From Sphingobacteriaceae bacterium (GTDB taxonomy: Bacteria; Bacteroidota; Bacteroidia; Sphingobacteriales; Sphingobacteriaceae), in contig CANKAT010000013.1 in assembly GCA_947479815.1 (NCBI GenBank), positions 1 to 52,504 on the forward strand: a DNA stretch of 52,504 bases, given 5' to 3'. Made by a program: the position numbers and the translations under genes. The notes beneath the pieces are model-generated. The model was not told the DNA's origin. It was given only the letters and a program-made list of their open reading frames with translations, and made no database searches. Shown one piece after another: positions 33,696-44,234 of this stretch. Each line of letters starts with the position of its first letter. Position 1 is the first letter of the stretch.

Positions 33696-33793
33696 TTGTA
33701 AGTTTTAAGTTTAGGGCAGTGGTGCTGAAACTTAAAACTTACAACTTATTACTTCTCACTTATTACTTCTCACTTATTACTTCTCACTTTCTA
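33696..33793 (-). repeat. Heptamer array and 17-bp perfect inverted repeat between ilvC and the LeuC-like gene
   Basis: TTGTAAGTTTTAAGTTT (33696-33712) and its exact complement (33728-33744) flank a 15-base loop, giving a hairpin in the polycistronic message. Beside it, at 33745-33793, runs a 7-base array (CACTTAT, TACTTCT on the plus strand). On the transcribed strand the last codons of ilvC, GAG AAG TAG, match the array unit GAGAAGTAATAAGT, so the array begins within the gene's end. Confidence 0.9.
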
Positions 33794-34846
33794 CTTCTCA
33801 GGTTGATTTTCAGGGCGTAAACTTCTTACCGCCTGACCTGCTTGCCAGATTTCACTATCATGAAGAGTTTTTAATTCAGCTTCAAGTTTTACTCGGTAAT
33901 CAGGCTGGCTGTTCAATTTAATAGTACGCTCAGCTTCTTTTCCTGATGCCACACTCTCGTATAGTTCATCAAAAACTGGCTGGGTTGCATCACGGAAACG
34001 ACCTTTCCAATCAAGTGCTCCACGTTGTGCAGTTGTTGAACAATTAGCATACATCCAATCCATCCCATTCTCTGCAACTAAAGGCATTAAACTTTGAGTA
34101 AGTTCTTCAACAGTTTCGTTGAAAGCTTCAGAAGGTGAGTGGCCATTTCTGCGCAGTGTATTGTACTGTGCTTCGAAGATACCGGCAATAGCGCCCATCA
34201 AGGTACCACGCTCACCAGTTAGATCAGAGTATACTTCTTTACGGAAATCAGTTTCGAACAAATATCCTGAACCAACTCCAATACCTAGTGCGATTGCACG
34301 TGTTCTTCCATTACCAGTTGAATCCTGATGAATTGCAAAAGAAGAGTTAAGACCTTTGCCAGCTAAGAAAAGACGACGCAATGAAGTGCCTGATCCTTTT
34401 GGTGCAACTAATATTACATCAACATCAGCAGGAGGTATGATTCCTGTTTGTTCTTTATAAGTGATACCGAATCCGTGTGAAAAGTAAAGCGCTTTTCCGG
34501 GAGTAAGGTATTTTTTGATTGTTGGCCAAAGTGCAATTTGACCAGCATCTGATAATAGATATTGAATGATTGTACCTTTTTCAGCCGCTTCTTCAATTTC
34601 AAACAGAGTTACTCCAGGTACCCATCCATCCGCGATAGCTTTGTCCCATGTTTTGGAGTCTTTACGCTGACCGATAATTACATTGATACCGTTGTCGCGC
34701 AGGTTTAATGCTTGCCCCGGACCTTGAACCCCATAACCAATAATTGCTACGGTTTCATGCTTTAAAACTTCACGAGCTTTGTCTAAGGGGAATTCTTCGC
34801 GGGTTACTACCTCTTCTACAACCCCGCCGAAATTGATCTTTGCCAT
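33791..34846 (-). CDS. ilvC: Ketol-acid reductoisomerase
   Basis: IlvC isomerises and reduces 2-acetolactate or 2-aceto-2-hydroxybutyrate with NAD(P)H. The 351-residue protein has the dinucleotide motif GYGVQGPGQALNLRDNG followed by the cofactor loop GQRKDSKTW, and the metal-binding region SDLTGERGTLMGAIAGIFEA. Length fits the short class I form. The Arg and Ser residues in the loop suggest NADPH preference, an inference. The last residues (PEK) are encoded by bases that belong to the neighbouring array. Confidence 0.95.
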   Translation of the reverse strand: MAKINFGGVVEEVVTREEFPLDKAREVLKHETVAIIGYGVQGPGQALNLRDNGINVIIGQRKDSKTWDKAIADGWVPGVTLFEIEEAAEKGTIIQYLLSDAGQIALWPTIKKYLTPGKALYFSHGFGITYKEQTGIIPPADVDVILVAPKGSGTSLRRLFLAGKGLNSSFAIHQDSTGNGRTRAIALGIGVGSGYLFETDFRKEVYSDLTGERGTLMGAIAGIFEAQYNTLRRNGHSPSEAFNETVEELTQSLMPLVAENGMDWMYANCSTTAQRGALDWKGRFRDATQPVFDELYESVASGKEAERTIKLNSQPDYRVKLEAELKTLHDSEIWQAGQAVRSLRPENQPEK

Positions 34847-34915
34847 ATTGTTTTGTTTTTACTTTTTGTTTTTATTTAATGTTATTTATTTAAATCATTT
34901 TATTTTCAGATTGAA

Positions 34916-35536
34916 CTACATCGTAAAGATCTTCTGTCCATTATTAAGATATTCATTCTCAGCTACTTCTTCGCCAGGTTCTGCTTTTTCAAACTCACGT
35001 AATTTGCGGTTAAAGCCATCGCTATCTTTGATGATGGCCACCCGCGCACTGCGAACAAATTCGATCAGTCCAAAAGGTTGTAGAATCTTGATCAAAGCAT
35101 CTGTTTCTTCGCGGTGCCCTGTAGTTTCAAAAACAGTATAATCTTTACGGATTACAACTGCGCGCGCACCGTTTTCACGAAGTAAACGCTCTACACTTGC
35201 TTTTTCTGCAATAATATCTGTTGGTACCTTATAAAGAGCAAGTTCCTGCCAGATCACATCTTCATTGGTATTGAAATAAACTTTCAATACTTCAACCTGC
35301 TTTTCAATTTGCCTGGATAGTTTTCTTACCACATCTTCAGTTTCGTGAACCACAATATTAAAACGGTGGATACTCTCTATCTCAGATGGTGAAGTATTCA
35401 GGCTATGAATATTTATTTTGCGTCTGGTGAAAATGATCGCGATCCTGTTCAGGAGCCCGATCTGATTTTCGGTATATACAGTAATATTATATTCCTGTTT
35501 TCCGGACGGCTTTTCTGTATCGTTCTGATTGCTCAT
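34916..35536 (-). CDS. ilvN: Acetolactate synthase small (regulatory) subunit
   Basis: The N-terminal ACT domain (residues ~17-92: YNITVYTENQIGLLNRIAII and FTRRKINIHSLNTSPSE) binds valine and regulates the catalytic subunit IlvB encoded 32 bases upstream. A second regulatory domain follows to about residue 175. The C-terminal FEKAEPGEEVAENEYLNNGQ part extends the protein to 206 residues, somewhat longer than enterobacterial IlvN. It begins 69 bases before the ilvC start. Confidence 0.93.
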   Translation of the reverse strand: MSNQNDTEKPSGKQEYNITVYTENQIGLLNRIAIIFTRRKINIHSLNTSPSEIESIHRFNIVVHETEDVVRKLSRQIEKQVEVLKVYFNTNEDVIWQELALYKVPTDIIAEKASVERLLRENGARAVVIRKDYTVFETTGHREETDALIKILQPFGLIEFVRSARVAIIKDSDGFNRKLREFEKAEPGEEVAENEYLNNGQKIFTM

Positions 35537-35568
35537 CTTGTTTTTTTCGTCGTTCTGTTGAGTAGTTA

Positions 35569-37305
35569 TTATTTCAATCTGATCTCACTCACACTGCATC
35601 CCTGCGGTACCATTGGAAATACATTATTTTCTTTAGTTACCATCACTTCTAAGAGGAAGGATCCCTTATTGTTCAGCATTTCCTGCAAGGCAGTAGTAAT
35701 ATCACTACGCTCTGAGATACTTCTGCCTTTAATGCCATAGGCAGCGGCCACAGCAACAAAATCTGGGCTTGCTATATCAACGAATGAATAACGATGCTCA
35801 TTAAACAGCTCTTGCCATTGCCTTACCATGCCTAAAAATCTATTGTTCAGAATCAAGATCTTCACATCAATTCCACTTTGCATGATTGTTCCAAGTTCCT
35901 GGAGGGTCATTTGAAATCCTCCATCACCGATTATTGCCACGACTGTACGATTTGGGGCGCCAAATTTAGCACCAATTGCTGCAGGAAGGGCAAATCCCAT
36001 AGTTCCTAATCCGCCACTGGTGATATTGCTTCGTGTACTATTTAACTTGGCATACCTGCAGGCCACCATCTGATGCTGACCTACATCAGTAACAATTACT
36101 GCTTCCCCTTTGGTAAGTACATTCAACTGGTGAATAACTTCTCCCATGGTAAGTTCTCCGCTTGTAGGATGGAGTTCATTATGAATTACCGCTTCAATCT
36201 CATTTTGATCGAAATCTCTGAATTTTTGTAGCCATTCCTTATGTTCTTTTTGCTTTATAAGGTCTGTTAAAGCGGGAATAGTTTCTTTACAATCGCCCCA
36301 AACAGGAACCGTCGTTTGAACATTTTTATCTATTTCAGATGGGTCAATATCCAGGTGAATAACTTTTGCTTGTTTAGCATATTTATCTAGACGGCCAGTT
36401 ACCCGGTCATCGAATCTCATGCCTATAGCTATCAGCACATCGCATTCATTGGTAAGTACGTTAGGCCCATAATTTCCATGCATCCCCAGCATACCTACAT
36501 TCAGCGGATGATCCGTAGGGATGGCTCCGGCACCAAGTATAGTCCATGCTGAAGGGATTCCGCTTTTCTCTACAAAAGCCTTGAATTCTTGTTCGGCTTC
36601 ACCAAGTATAACCCCCTGGCCCCAAATTATAAATGGTTTTTTTGCCTGATTGATTAATTCTGCGGCCTGTATGATATATTCTTTCCTGATCAAAGGCTTT
36701 GGACGATAGCTGCGAATATGATTACAAGGTGTATACCCACTGTAATCAAATTTCTGTATCTGCGCATTTTTGGTGATATCAATTAACACTGGCCCCGGTC
36801 TACCGCTTCTTGCAATGTAAAAAGCTTTACTGATTATTTCCGGAATTTCGGTTGCGTCAGTGATCTGATAATTCCATTTAGTAACAGGGGTAGTAATATT
36901 GATTACATCTGTTTCCTGAAAAGCATCAGTGCCTAATAAGTGTGCAAATACTTGCCCTGTGATGCATACCAGAGGAGTACTGTCAATCATAGCATCAGCA
37001 AGACCTGTAACTAGATTGGTGGCACCAGGGCCGCTGGTTGCAAATACAACACCTACTTTTCCTGATGTTCTTGCAAAACCTTGCCCGGCATGGATACCGC
37101 CTTGCTCATGTCTTACAAGAATATGGTTTAATTTTTCTTTATAATCGTATAGTGCATCATAGATAGGCATGATTGCTCCACCAGGATATCCGAATATAAC
37201 ATCAGTACCCTCTGTGATCAATGCTTCGAGTAGAGCTACAGAACCCGAAACTTCAATGGTTTCTACTTCTGCTGGGTTGCTCAATTCTTTCTGCTCAGTT
37301 TCCAT
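35569..37305 (-). CDS. ilvB: Acetolactate synthase large (catalytic) subunit
   Basis: IlvB makes acetolactate from two pyruvates, or acetohydroxybutyrate from pyruvate and 2-oxobutyrate. The 578-residue thiamine-diphosphate enzyme shows IFGYPGGAIMPIYDALYDY with the catalytic Glu in HEQGGIHAGQGFAR, a central FAD/transhydrogenase-like domain (IWGQGVILGEAEQEF), and the ThDP/metal motif GDGGFQMTLQELGT ending with NNRFLGMVRQWQ. It lies between ilvD (66 bases) and ilvN (32 bases). Confidence 0.95.
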   Translation of the reverse strand: METEQKELSNPAEVETIEVSGSVALLEALITEGTDVIFGYPGGAIMPIYDALYDYKEKLNHILVRHEQGGIHAGQGFARTSGKVGVVFATSGPGATNLVTGLADAMIDSTPLVCITGQVFAHLLGTDAFQETDVINITTPVTKWNYQITDATEIPEIISKAFYIARSGRPGPVLIDITKNAQIQKFDYSGYTPCNHIRSYRPKPLIRKEYIIQAAELINQAKKPFIIWGQGVILGEAEQEFKAFVEKSGIPSAWTILGAGAIPTDHPLNVGMLGMHGNYGPNVLTNECDVLIAIGMRFDDRVTGRLDKYAKQAKVIHLDIDPSEIDKNVQTTVPVWGDCKETIPALTDLIKQKEHKEWLQKFRDFDQNEIEAVIHNELHPTSGELTMGEVIHQLNVLTKGEAVIVTDVGQHQMVACRYAKLNSTRSNITSGGLGTMGFALPAAIGAKFGAPNRTVVAIIGDGGFQMTLQELGTIMQSGIDVKILILNNRFLGMVRQWQELFNEHRYSFVDIASPDFVAVAAAYGIKGRSISERSDITTALQEMLNNKGSFLLEVMVTKENNVFPMVPQGCSVSEIRLK

Positions 37306-37371
37306 AATATTTCTCTTTTATTGTGATTTAAGCTGATCGTTAAATCATTCATCTGATCGTTGATTTATTTA

Positions 37372-39048
37372 TTATTCGTCGGTAACGCAGCCTTCGGATG
37401 CGCTTTTTACCTGTTTAAAATACTTGAATAAAACTCCATTCTTAACAGGAGGTTCTGGCTGAATCCATAGTTTTCTTCTGTTCTCCATCTCTTGATCAGA
37501 GATCATGACATTAATTGAATTTTTAGTAGCACTGATTTCAATGGTGTCACCATCTTTTACAAGCCCGATGTTTCCTCCTTCAAAGGCTTCGGGAGTGATG
37601 TGCCCAACAACAAAGCCATGAGTACCGCCAGAGAATCGGCCGTCTGTGATCAGCGCAACTGATGCGCCTAAACCTGCACCAAAGATGGCAGAAGTTGGTT
37701 TCAGCATCTCTGGCATTCCCGGAGCACCTTTTGGTCCTACGTTCCTGATCACGACCACATCGCCTGCTTTAACTTTGCCGCTGCTAATGCCATGGATCAG
37801 TTCAAATTCACCATCAAAAACCCTTGCCGGACCGATGAAAGATTCACCTTCTTTTCCACTGATCTTGGCTACTGAACCCATTGGAGCAAGGTTGCCGTAT
37901 AGCATTTGTAAATGCCCCGTTTTCTTTACTGGGTTTTCATACGGAAGAATAACATCCTGTGTATTGAAATCAAGGTCGGCTGCGTTGGCTACATTCTCGG
38001 CCAGAGTTTTTCCTGTAACGGTCATGCAATCGCCATGGATCAATCCTTTTTGCAATAGATATTTTAATACAGAGGGCATACCGCCAATGGTATGAACATC
38101 TTCCATCATGTACTTTCCGCTAGGCTTGAGATCTGCTATGACAGAGGTTTCATCACTAATTTTTTGGAAATCAGACAGTTCAAGTTTTATACCTACTGAT
38201 TTTGCCATTGCAATTAAATGCAGAACAGCATTGGTAGAACCACCTAGAACCATTACCGTTACTAGTGCATTGTGAAATGCTTTTCTGGTCATGATATCAC
38301 TAGGCTTGATATCCTTTTCAAGCAGGATTCTGATATATTTTCCTGCTTCCAGGCATTCTTGTCTTTTTTCTATACTTAAGGCGGGGTAGGATGAGCTATA
38401 AGGTAAACTCATACCCATTGCCTCTATCGCAGATGCCATGGTATTGGCCGTATACATACCTCCACAAGCTCCAGCACCCGGGCAAGCATTCTGGATAATT
38501 CCCTGAAAATCTTCTTCTTCAAGATTCCCTGCTAATTTTTGACCCAAAGCTTCGAATGCCGAAACAATATTCAAGGATTGACCTTTATAATGGCCTGAAT
38601 GGATACTTCCACCGTAAACCATAATTGCTGGTCGATTTAAGCGGCCCATTGCCATAATTGCTCCGGGCATATTTTTATCACAACCGGGCAAAGCTATCAA
38701 TCCATCATAATAATGACCTCCGCAAACAGTTTCAATTGAATCGGCAATTACATCTCTTGAAACCAAAGAATAGCGCATACCTTCAGTACCATTTGTGATG
38801 CCATCACTGATTCCAATAGTATGGAACATAAGGCCTACAAGGTTATTATCCCATACTCCTTTTTTCACATCTTTTGCAAGATCATTCAGATGCATGTTAC
38901 AGGTATTGCCATCATAACCCATACTAACAATTCCTACTTGCGCTTTTGCAAGATCTTCGGTAGTTAGTCCTATTCCATATAACATTGCCTGTGAAGCAGG
39001 TTGTGTAGGGTCTTGAGTAACTGTTTTGCTATATTTATTTAGTGCCAT
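37372..39048 (-). CDS. ilvD: Dihydroxy-acid dehydratase
   Basis: IlvD dehydrates dihydroxy acids to 2-oxo acids in valine and isoleucine synthesis. Cys50 (GNTCNMHL), Cys123 (PGCDKNMPG) and Cys195 ([14 protein letters not shown]) match the three cluster ligands of [2Fe-2S]-type dihydroxy-acid dehydratases. The 558-residue length is normal. It is the first gene of the ten-gene ilv-leu run and is preceded by a structured leader with an intrinsic terminator about 80 bases before its start. Confidence 0.96.
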   Translation of the reverse strand: MALNKYSKTVTQDPTQPASQAMLYGIGLTTEDLAKAQVGIVSMGYDGNTCNMHLNDLAKDVKKGVWDNNLVGLMFHTIGISDGITNGTEGMRYSLVSRDVIADSIETVCGGHYYDGLIALPGCDKNMPGAIMAMGRLNRPAIMVYGGSIHSGHYKGQSLNIVSAFEALGQKLAGNLEEEDFQGIIQNACPGAGACGGMYTANTMASAIEAMGMSLPYSSSYPALSIEKRQECLEAGKYIRILLEKDIKPSDIMTRKAFHNALVTVMVLGGSTNAVLHLIAMAKSVGIKLELSDFQKISDETSVIADLKPSGKYMMEDVHTIGGMPSVLKYLLQKGLIHGDCMTVTGKTLAENVANAADLDFNTQDVILPYENPVKKTGHLQMLYGNLAPMGSVAKISGKEGESFIGPARVFDGEFELIHGISSGKVKAGDVVVIRNVGPKGAPGMPEMLKPTSAIFGAGLGASVALITDGRFSGGTHGFVVGHITPEAFEGGNIGLVKDGDTIEISATKNSINVMISDQEMENRRKLWIQPEPPVKNGVLFKYFKQVKSASEGCVTDE

Positions 39049-39125
39049 CTTTCTAGTATAAATCGTAATTTATTTACCTTTTTATGATGTATGGATGTGT
39101 TATTAGTTGTTCAATAATTGTTGTT

Positions 39126-39153
39126 AAAAAAAGCCTCTCTTTTAAAGGAAGGC
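39126..39153 (-). terminator. Intrinsic terminator in the ilvD leader (candidate attenuator)
   Basis: On the minus strand GCCTTCCTTT pairs with AAAGAGAGGC (one mismatch and one G-T pair) and is followed by seven T (A-run at 39126-39132 on plus). It reads in the direction of ilvD and lies 78 bases before its start, so transcription must pass it to express the operon. Confidence 0.7.
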
Positions 39154-39190
39154 GTTCAATTTTTATTGGGTTTATTCAATTTCAGGCCTT

Positions 39191-39235
39191 GCTGATAGTA
39201 ATGAGCAGAAAAATAAATTCTACATTATTATCAGC
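39191..39235 (-). promoter_or_regulatory. Stem-loop in the ilvD leader, upstream of the terminator
   Basis: GCTGATAATAATG and CATTACTATCAGC (minus strand) pair over 13 positions with one A-C mismatch around a 19-base loop. It is placed as an attenuator stem would be, 37 bases before the terminator. The ligand or leader peptide that might control it is not seen. Confidence 0.6.
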
Positions 39236-39574
39236 GATTAGTTCCTAATTAATCAGTTTTTTAGATGTACAATTCAATCTATTGATGATTATTTAAATCT
39301 TTTAAATTTCCTAATTTATTTAAATCTCAATTTAAGTGCTTATGATTTAAGTATCAATAGCAAGTGGAATTATTTTAAATAAGAATAAAATACTGAAAAA
39401 ATGAAAATTTCAATATTTAATATGTTAAATAGCCATAAATATTAAATAATATATTGTATAAATAGACCAAAATGGTTTTCGGTTTTCGGTTCAGAAAATA
39501 TGCTCTTTCAATATTTATGAACATTTCTGCCTAAAATTAGGTTTTGGATTGGAAAGTTGGGATTGGTTATAAAC

Positions 39575-39609
39575 AAAAAAGCCCCTCTGATCTAATGATC
39601 AGAAGGGCT
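39575..39609 (-). terminator. Rho-independent terminator of atpD-atpC
   Basis: On the minus strand AGCCCTTCTGATC and GATCAGAGGGGCT form a 13-bp stem with one G-T pair and a 4-base loop, followed by TTTTTT. It lies 19 bases after the atpC stop. Confidence 0.92.
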
Positions 39610-39628
39610 TTCAAATGATGTTTGTTGA

Positions 39629-39880
39629 TCAGGAATCTTGGATTCCTTCGGCAAGTACCATAATTGAATTATTTAATACTTCAATTACTCCTCCTTTGAT
39701 AGATATAGTTTCTACGGGGCTATTATCTTTACGGATAATCACTTTCCCATCTTCAAGTGTTGAAATGATAGGAGCATGGTCTTTCAGTACTTCGAAAGAT
39801 CCCATCGTACCAGGTACGGTTACAGATCTTATCTCTCCTTCGTAAACTTTTTTATCAGGTGTTAATATTTCTAATTTCAT
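39629..39880 (-). CDS. atpC: F-type ATP synthase epsilon subunit, short form
   Basis: Epsilon belongs to the central stalk of ATP synthase. The 83-residue product (MKLEILTPDKKVYEGEIRSV at the start) comprises the N-terminal beta-sandwich only; the C-terminal helical hairpin that inhibits the enzyme in longer homologues is absent. This short form is common in Bacteroidota. It follows atpD after a 74-base space made of a 7-base array and ends before a strong terminator. Confidence 0.9.
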   Translation of the reverse strand: MKLEILTPDKKVYEGEIRSVTVPGTMGSFEVLKDHAPIISTLEDGKVIIRKDNSPVETISIKGGVIEVLNNSIMVLAEGIQDS

Positions 39881-39888
39881 ATTTTTTA

Positions 39889-39954
39889 GATGTGAGATGT
39901 GAGATATGAGATATGAGATTGTCTCAAATCTAATGTCTCATCATCTAATATCTC

Positions 39955-39957
<3 letters not shown>
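39889..39957 (-). repeat. Heptamer array between atpD and atpC
   Basis: On the plus strand the units GATGTGA and GATATGA are followed by imperfect inverted copies (TCTCATC, TCTAATA, TCTC), so the tract can fold on itself. On the transcribed strand the atpD TAG stop is continuous with the first unit (TTAGGAGATATTAGATGA). It separates two genes that are normally adjacent. Confidence 0.8.
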
Positions 39958-41839
<1,882 letters not shown>

Positions 41840-42748
41840 ATGAAAAAAATTATTGTTACTGGTAGCAACGGACTGCTCGGACAGAAAGTAACGGAGCTTT
41901 CTCTACAAGACCCCGAAATTGAATTGATTGCTACTTCTATTGGACCAAACAGACATAATTTAAAAGACGGATATACCTATGAAGAGCTAGATGTTCTTGA
42001 TTGGGATCGTTTGAATGAACTAGTTGATATTTATCAGCCAGATTCAATCATTCATACAGCAGCCATGACTAATGTGGATGCATGCGAAGCAGAAAGAGCC
42101 CAATGCTATGCACTTAATGTTCAGTCAGTCAAAAATCTTGTGGATATATGTGAAAAGAGGGATATTCAATTGATCCACTTATCAACTGATTTTATTTTTG
42201 ACGGAGAAGATGGACCATATACTGAAGACGCAGAACCCAATCCCTTAAGTTATTATGGTGAAACGAAACTTGAATCTGAACTAGTTTTAAAAAACTCTTC
42301 CTGTCGTTGGGCTATTTTACGCACAATTATAGTTTATGGGATTGTAAATGACATGAGCCGAAGCAATATCATTTTATGGGCAAAAGGGGCTTTAGAAAAA
42401 GGTGAACCAATCCATGTTGTTAATGACCAGTGGAGAATGCCAACTTTGGCAGAAGACCTTGCTGCATGCTGTCTGCTTGCCGTCAAGAAGAATGCTTCGG
42501 GAGTCTTTAATGCTTCCGGCAAGGATTTGATGAGTATTTTGGAGATCGTTGAACGAGTAGCTGATCATTACGGACTAAACAAATCATTGATCAAACCCAT
42601 ATCTGCAGAAAGTTTAAATCAAGCCGCGAAAAGACCAAAGAAGACCGGATTTATTTTGGATAAAGCCATCGTAGAATTGGGTTATTTACCTCATTCTTTT
42701 GAGGAAGGAATGGCATTGATGGATAAACAGCTTAAATCTTTATCTTGA
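41840..42748 (+). CDS. NAD(P)-dependent reductase of the RmlD (dTDP-4-dehydrorhamnose reductase) family
   Basis: The 302-residue extended short-chain dehydrogenase begins with the Rossmann motif VTGSNGLLGQKV (residues 6-17). DSIIHTAAMTNVDACE, the catalytic Tyr/Lys in YYGETKLESEL and the STDFIFDGEDGPYTEDAEPN motif with its Ser/Thr are characteristic of RmlD-like sugar reductases. No other dTDP-rhamnose genes are nearby, so the substrate is uncertain. It starts at ATG after TTTGGAAA, divergent from atpD. Confidence 0.82.
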   Translation: MKKIIVTGSNGLLGQKVTELSLQDPEIELIATSIGPNRHNLKDGYTYEELDVLDWDRLNELVDIYQPDSIIHTAAMTNVDACEAERAQCYALNVQSVKNLVDICEKRDIQLIHLSTDFIFDGEDGPYTEDAEPNPLSYYGETKLESELVLKNSSCRWAILRTIIVYGIVNDMSRSNIILWAKGALEKGEPIHVVNDQWRMPTLAEDLAACCLLAVKKNASGVFNASGKDLMSILEIVERVADHYGLNKSLIKPISAESLNQAAKRPKKTGFILDKAIVELGYLPHSFEEGMALMDKQLKSLS

Positions 42749-42836
42749 ATTCTAAATTGTGTCCTTAAATTGTAAGGATATGTTTTTGTTAGGTGTTGAT
42801 TCAGTAAAAATATTACCTTAGAAAAAAATTAATTTT

Positions 42837-43298
42837 ATGACATTATCAAAAGGACAACAAGCACCCGATTTCACTTTATACAGTTCTGATTTAAAGGAAA
42901 TTTCATTAAAAGATTTTGCAGGTAAAAAAGTTGTGATCCACTTCTTTCCAATGGCCTTCACAGGAGTATGTACCACACAGTTATGCACGATGCGTGATAC
43001 TTTTGGATATTATGATGGTTTAGGAGCCGAGGTTTTGGCAATTTCTGTTGACTCTCCATTTACTCTGGCTAAATTTAAGGAAGATAATAACTACCAGTTC
43101 CTGCTTTTGTCGGATTTCAACAAAGAAACATCTAAAGCTTATGGAGCATTTTATGATGAATTTGTTTTTAATCTAAAAGGTGTTGCTAAAAGAGCTGCAT
43201 TTGTATTGGATGAAAATCACCAGGTTGTTTACGCAGAGGTTTTGGAATCAGCAGGCGATCTTCCTAATTTCAATGCTATTCGCGAAGCACTTAACTAA
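42837..43298 (+). CDS. Peroxiredoxin (AhpE/Prx-like)
   Basis: This 153-residue thiol peroxidase removes hydrogen peroxide and organic peroxides. The motif PMAFTGVCTTQLC contains the probable peroxidatic Cys45, with Thr42 in the usual TxxC position, and Cys50, which could be an in-chain resolving cysteine. No other cysteines are needed. VLDENHQVVYAEVLESAGDL is the typical C-terminal part. There is no signal peptide, so it is cytoplasmic. It lies alone, 88 bases after the SDR gene and 101 before the tRNA. Confidence 0.9.
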   Translation: MTLSKGQQAPDFTLYSSDLKEISLKDFAGKKVVIHFFPMAFTGVCTTQLCTMRDTFGYYDGLGAEVLAISVDSPFTLAKFKEDNNYQFLLLSDFNKETSKAYGAFYDEFVFNLKGVAKRAAFVLDENHQVVYAEVLESAGDLPNFNAIREALN

Positions 43299-43376
43299 TT
43301 TAGTGCTCATTGGGTCTTGATTTTTAAGGAATTGCGAGAATTTTTAAAAAAACTATGTTAGTTTAAAAAGAAAGCA

Positions 43377-43384
43377 TATTTTTG
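43377..43384 (+). promoter_or_regulatory. -7 element of the tRNA-Arg promoter
   Basis: TATTTTTG matches TAnnTTTG and lies 15 bases before the mature tRNA. A clear TTTG at the -33 distance was not found. Confidence 0.5.
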
Positions 43385-43399
43385 CAGTCCGTTAAAAAC

Positions 43400-43473
43400 G
43401 CACCTGTAGCTTAATTGGATAGAGCACCTGACTACGGATCAGGAGGTTAGGGGTTCGACTCCCTTCAGGTGCA
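43400..43473 (+). tRNA. tRNA-Arg, anticodon ACG
   Basis: The 74-base sequence folds as a full cloverleaf. The acceptor stem GCACCTG pairs with CAGGTGC, the anticodon stem CCTGA pairs with TCAGG around loop CTACGGA (anticodon ACG, whose A is normally converted to inosine), and the T arm is GGGGTTCGACTCCC. The discriminator base is A. The CCA end is not encoded and must be added afterwards. Confidence 0.97.
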
Positions 43474-43480
43474 CACACTA

Positions 43481-43515
43481 AAAAGCCTTTTCCATCATTT
43501 TTCGGAAAGGTTTTT
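43481..43515 (+). terminator. Terminator after tRNA-Arg
   Basis: CCTTTTCC (43486-43493) pairs with GGAAAGG (43504-43510), with one bulged T, and is followed by TTTTT. Confidence 0.8.
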
Positions 43516-43582
43516 AATTTTTCATTAAACCATCCTGTCATCAATCTTTTGTATTGACCCAATAGGATTAATTAGAAATCGA

Positions 43583-44155
43583 ATGCTGAACTTAGTTCTG
43601 TTTGGCCCTCCGGGAGCTGGTAAAGGAACACAATCCGAAAAGTTGATCAATAAGTTCAATCTTATTCATCTATCTACCGGTGACATTCTAAGGTCTGAAA
43701 TTTCAATGGGAACTGAACTTGGTCTTGAAGCCAAAAAGCTGATGGATGAGGGTTTATTGGTACCTGATGAAGTGGTGATCGGAATGATCAGTAATAAGTT
43801 GGATTCCAATAAACACGCAATTGGTTTTATTTTTGATGGCTTTCCGCGTACTGTAGCTCAGGCTGAAGCATTGGATAGTTTATTAATTTCTAAATCTTCT
43901 TCTATTTCGGGCATGATTGCCCTAGTGGTTAATGATGATGAGTTAGAGAAGCGTTTATTAAACAGAGGAAAAGCTTCTGGACGCTCAGATGATGCAAATC
44001 CAGAAATCATTCGTAAGCGAATTGTTGAATATAATTCCAAAACAGCTCCTGTAGCAAATTACTATAAAGGCCAGAATAAATTTACAAGCATTAACGGTAT
44101 AGGAACAGTTGATGAAATATTCGAGTCAATTTCCACCGTTGTTGATACCTTTTAA
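43583..44155 (+). CDS. adk: Adenylate kinase
   Basis: Adk interconverts AMP, ATP and ADP. The P-loop GPPGAGKGT is at residues 8-16; HLSTGDILRSEI binds AMP, GFIFDGFPRTVAQAEALD is the core signature, and RGKASGRSDD begins the lid. The lid lacks the zinc-binding insert, so this is the short form, and the 190-residue length agrees. It lies 79 bases before obgE on the same strand, a pairing seen in several Bacteroidota. Confidence 0.95.
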   Translation: MLNLVLFGPPGAGKGTQSEKLINKFNLIHLSTGDILRSEISMGTELGLEAKKLMDEGLLVPDEVVIGMISNKLDSNKHAIGFIFDGFPRTVAQAEALDSLLISKSSSISGMIALVVNDDELEKRLLNRGKASGRSDDANPEIIRKRIVEYNSKTAPVANYYKGQNKFTSINGIGTVDEIFESISTVVDTF

Positions 44156-44234
44156 TTGCGGTATAAGTCTGCAATTTTATCTTTTTGAGATCAATTAGGT
44201 TCCTGCCGGAATTTGTTCTCTGTAAAATTAAATT

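Larger units (their letters stand above)
39049..39574 (-). promoter_or_regulatory. Long AT-rich leader region of the ilv-leu run
   Basis: This space holds no convincing gene. On the minus strand, going towards ilvD, there is first about 330 bases of AT-rich DNA with no clear promoter that I can fix, then a strong stem-loop (39191-39235), then an intrinsic terminator (39126-39153), then about 80 bases to the ATG. The arrangement resembles transcription attenuation. A leader peptide could not be established. Confidence 0.5.

Noticed and set aside
37646-38095. 149-codon open frame on the plus strand inside ilvD
   Set aside because: Complement of a strongly conserved gene, with no recognisable protein features; an antisense shadow.
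39196-39240. Leader peptide rich in Ile and Leu before ilvD
   Set aside because: The only suitable frame has no ATG, GTG or TTG after its upstream stop, and the ATG at the same place is followed at once by TAG.
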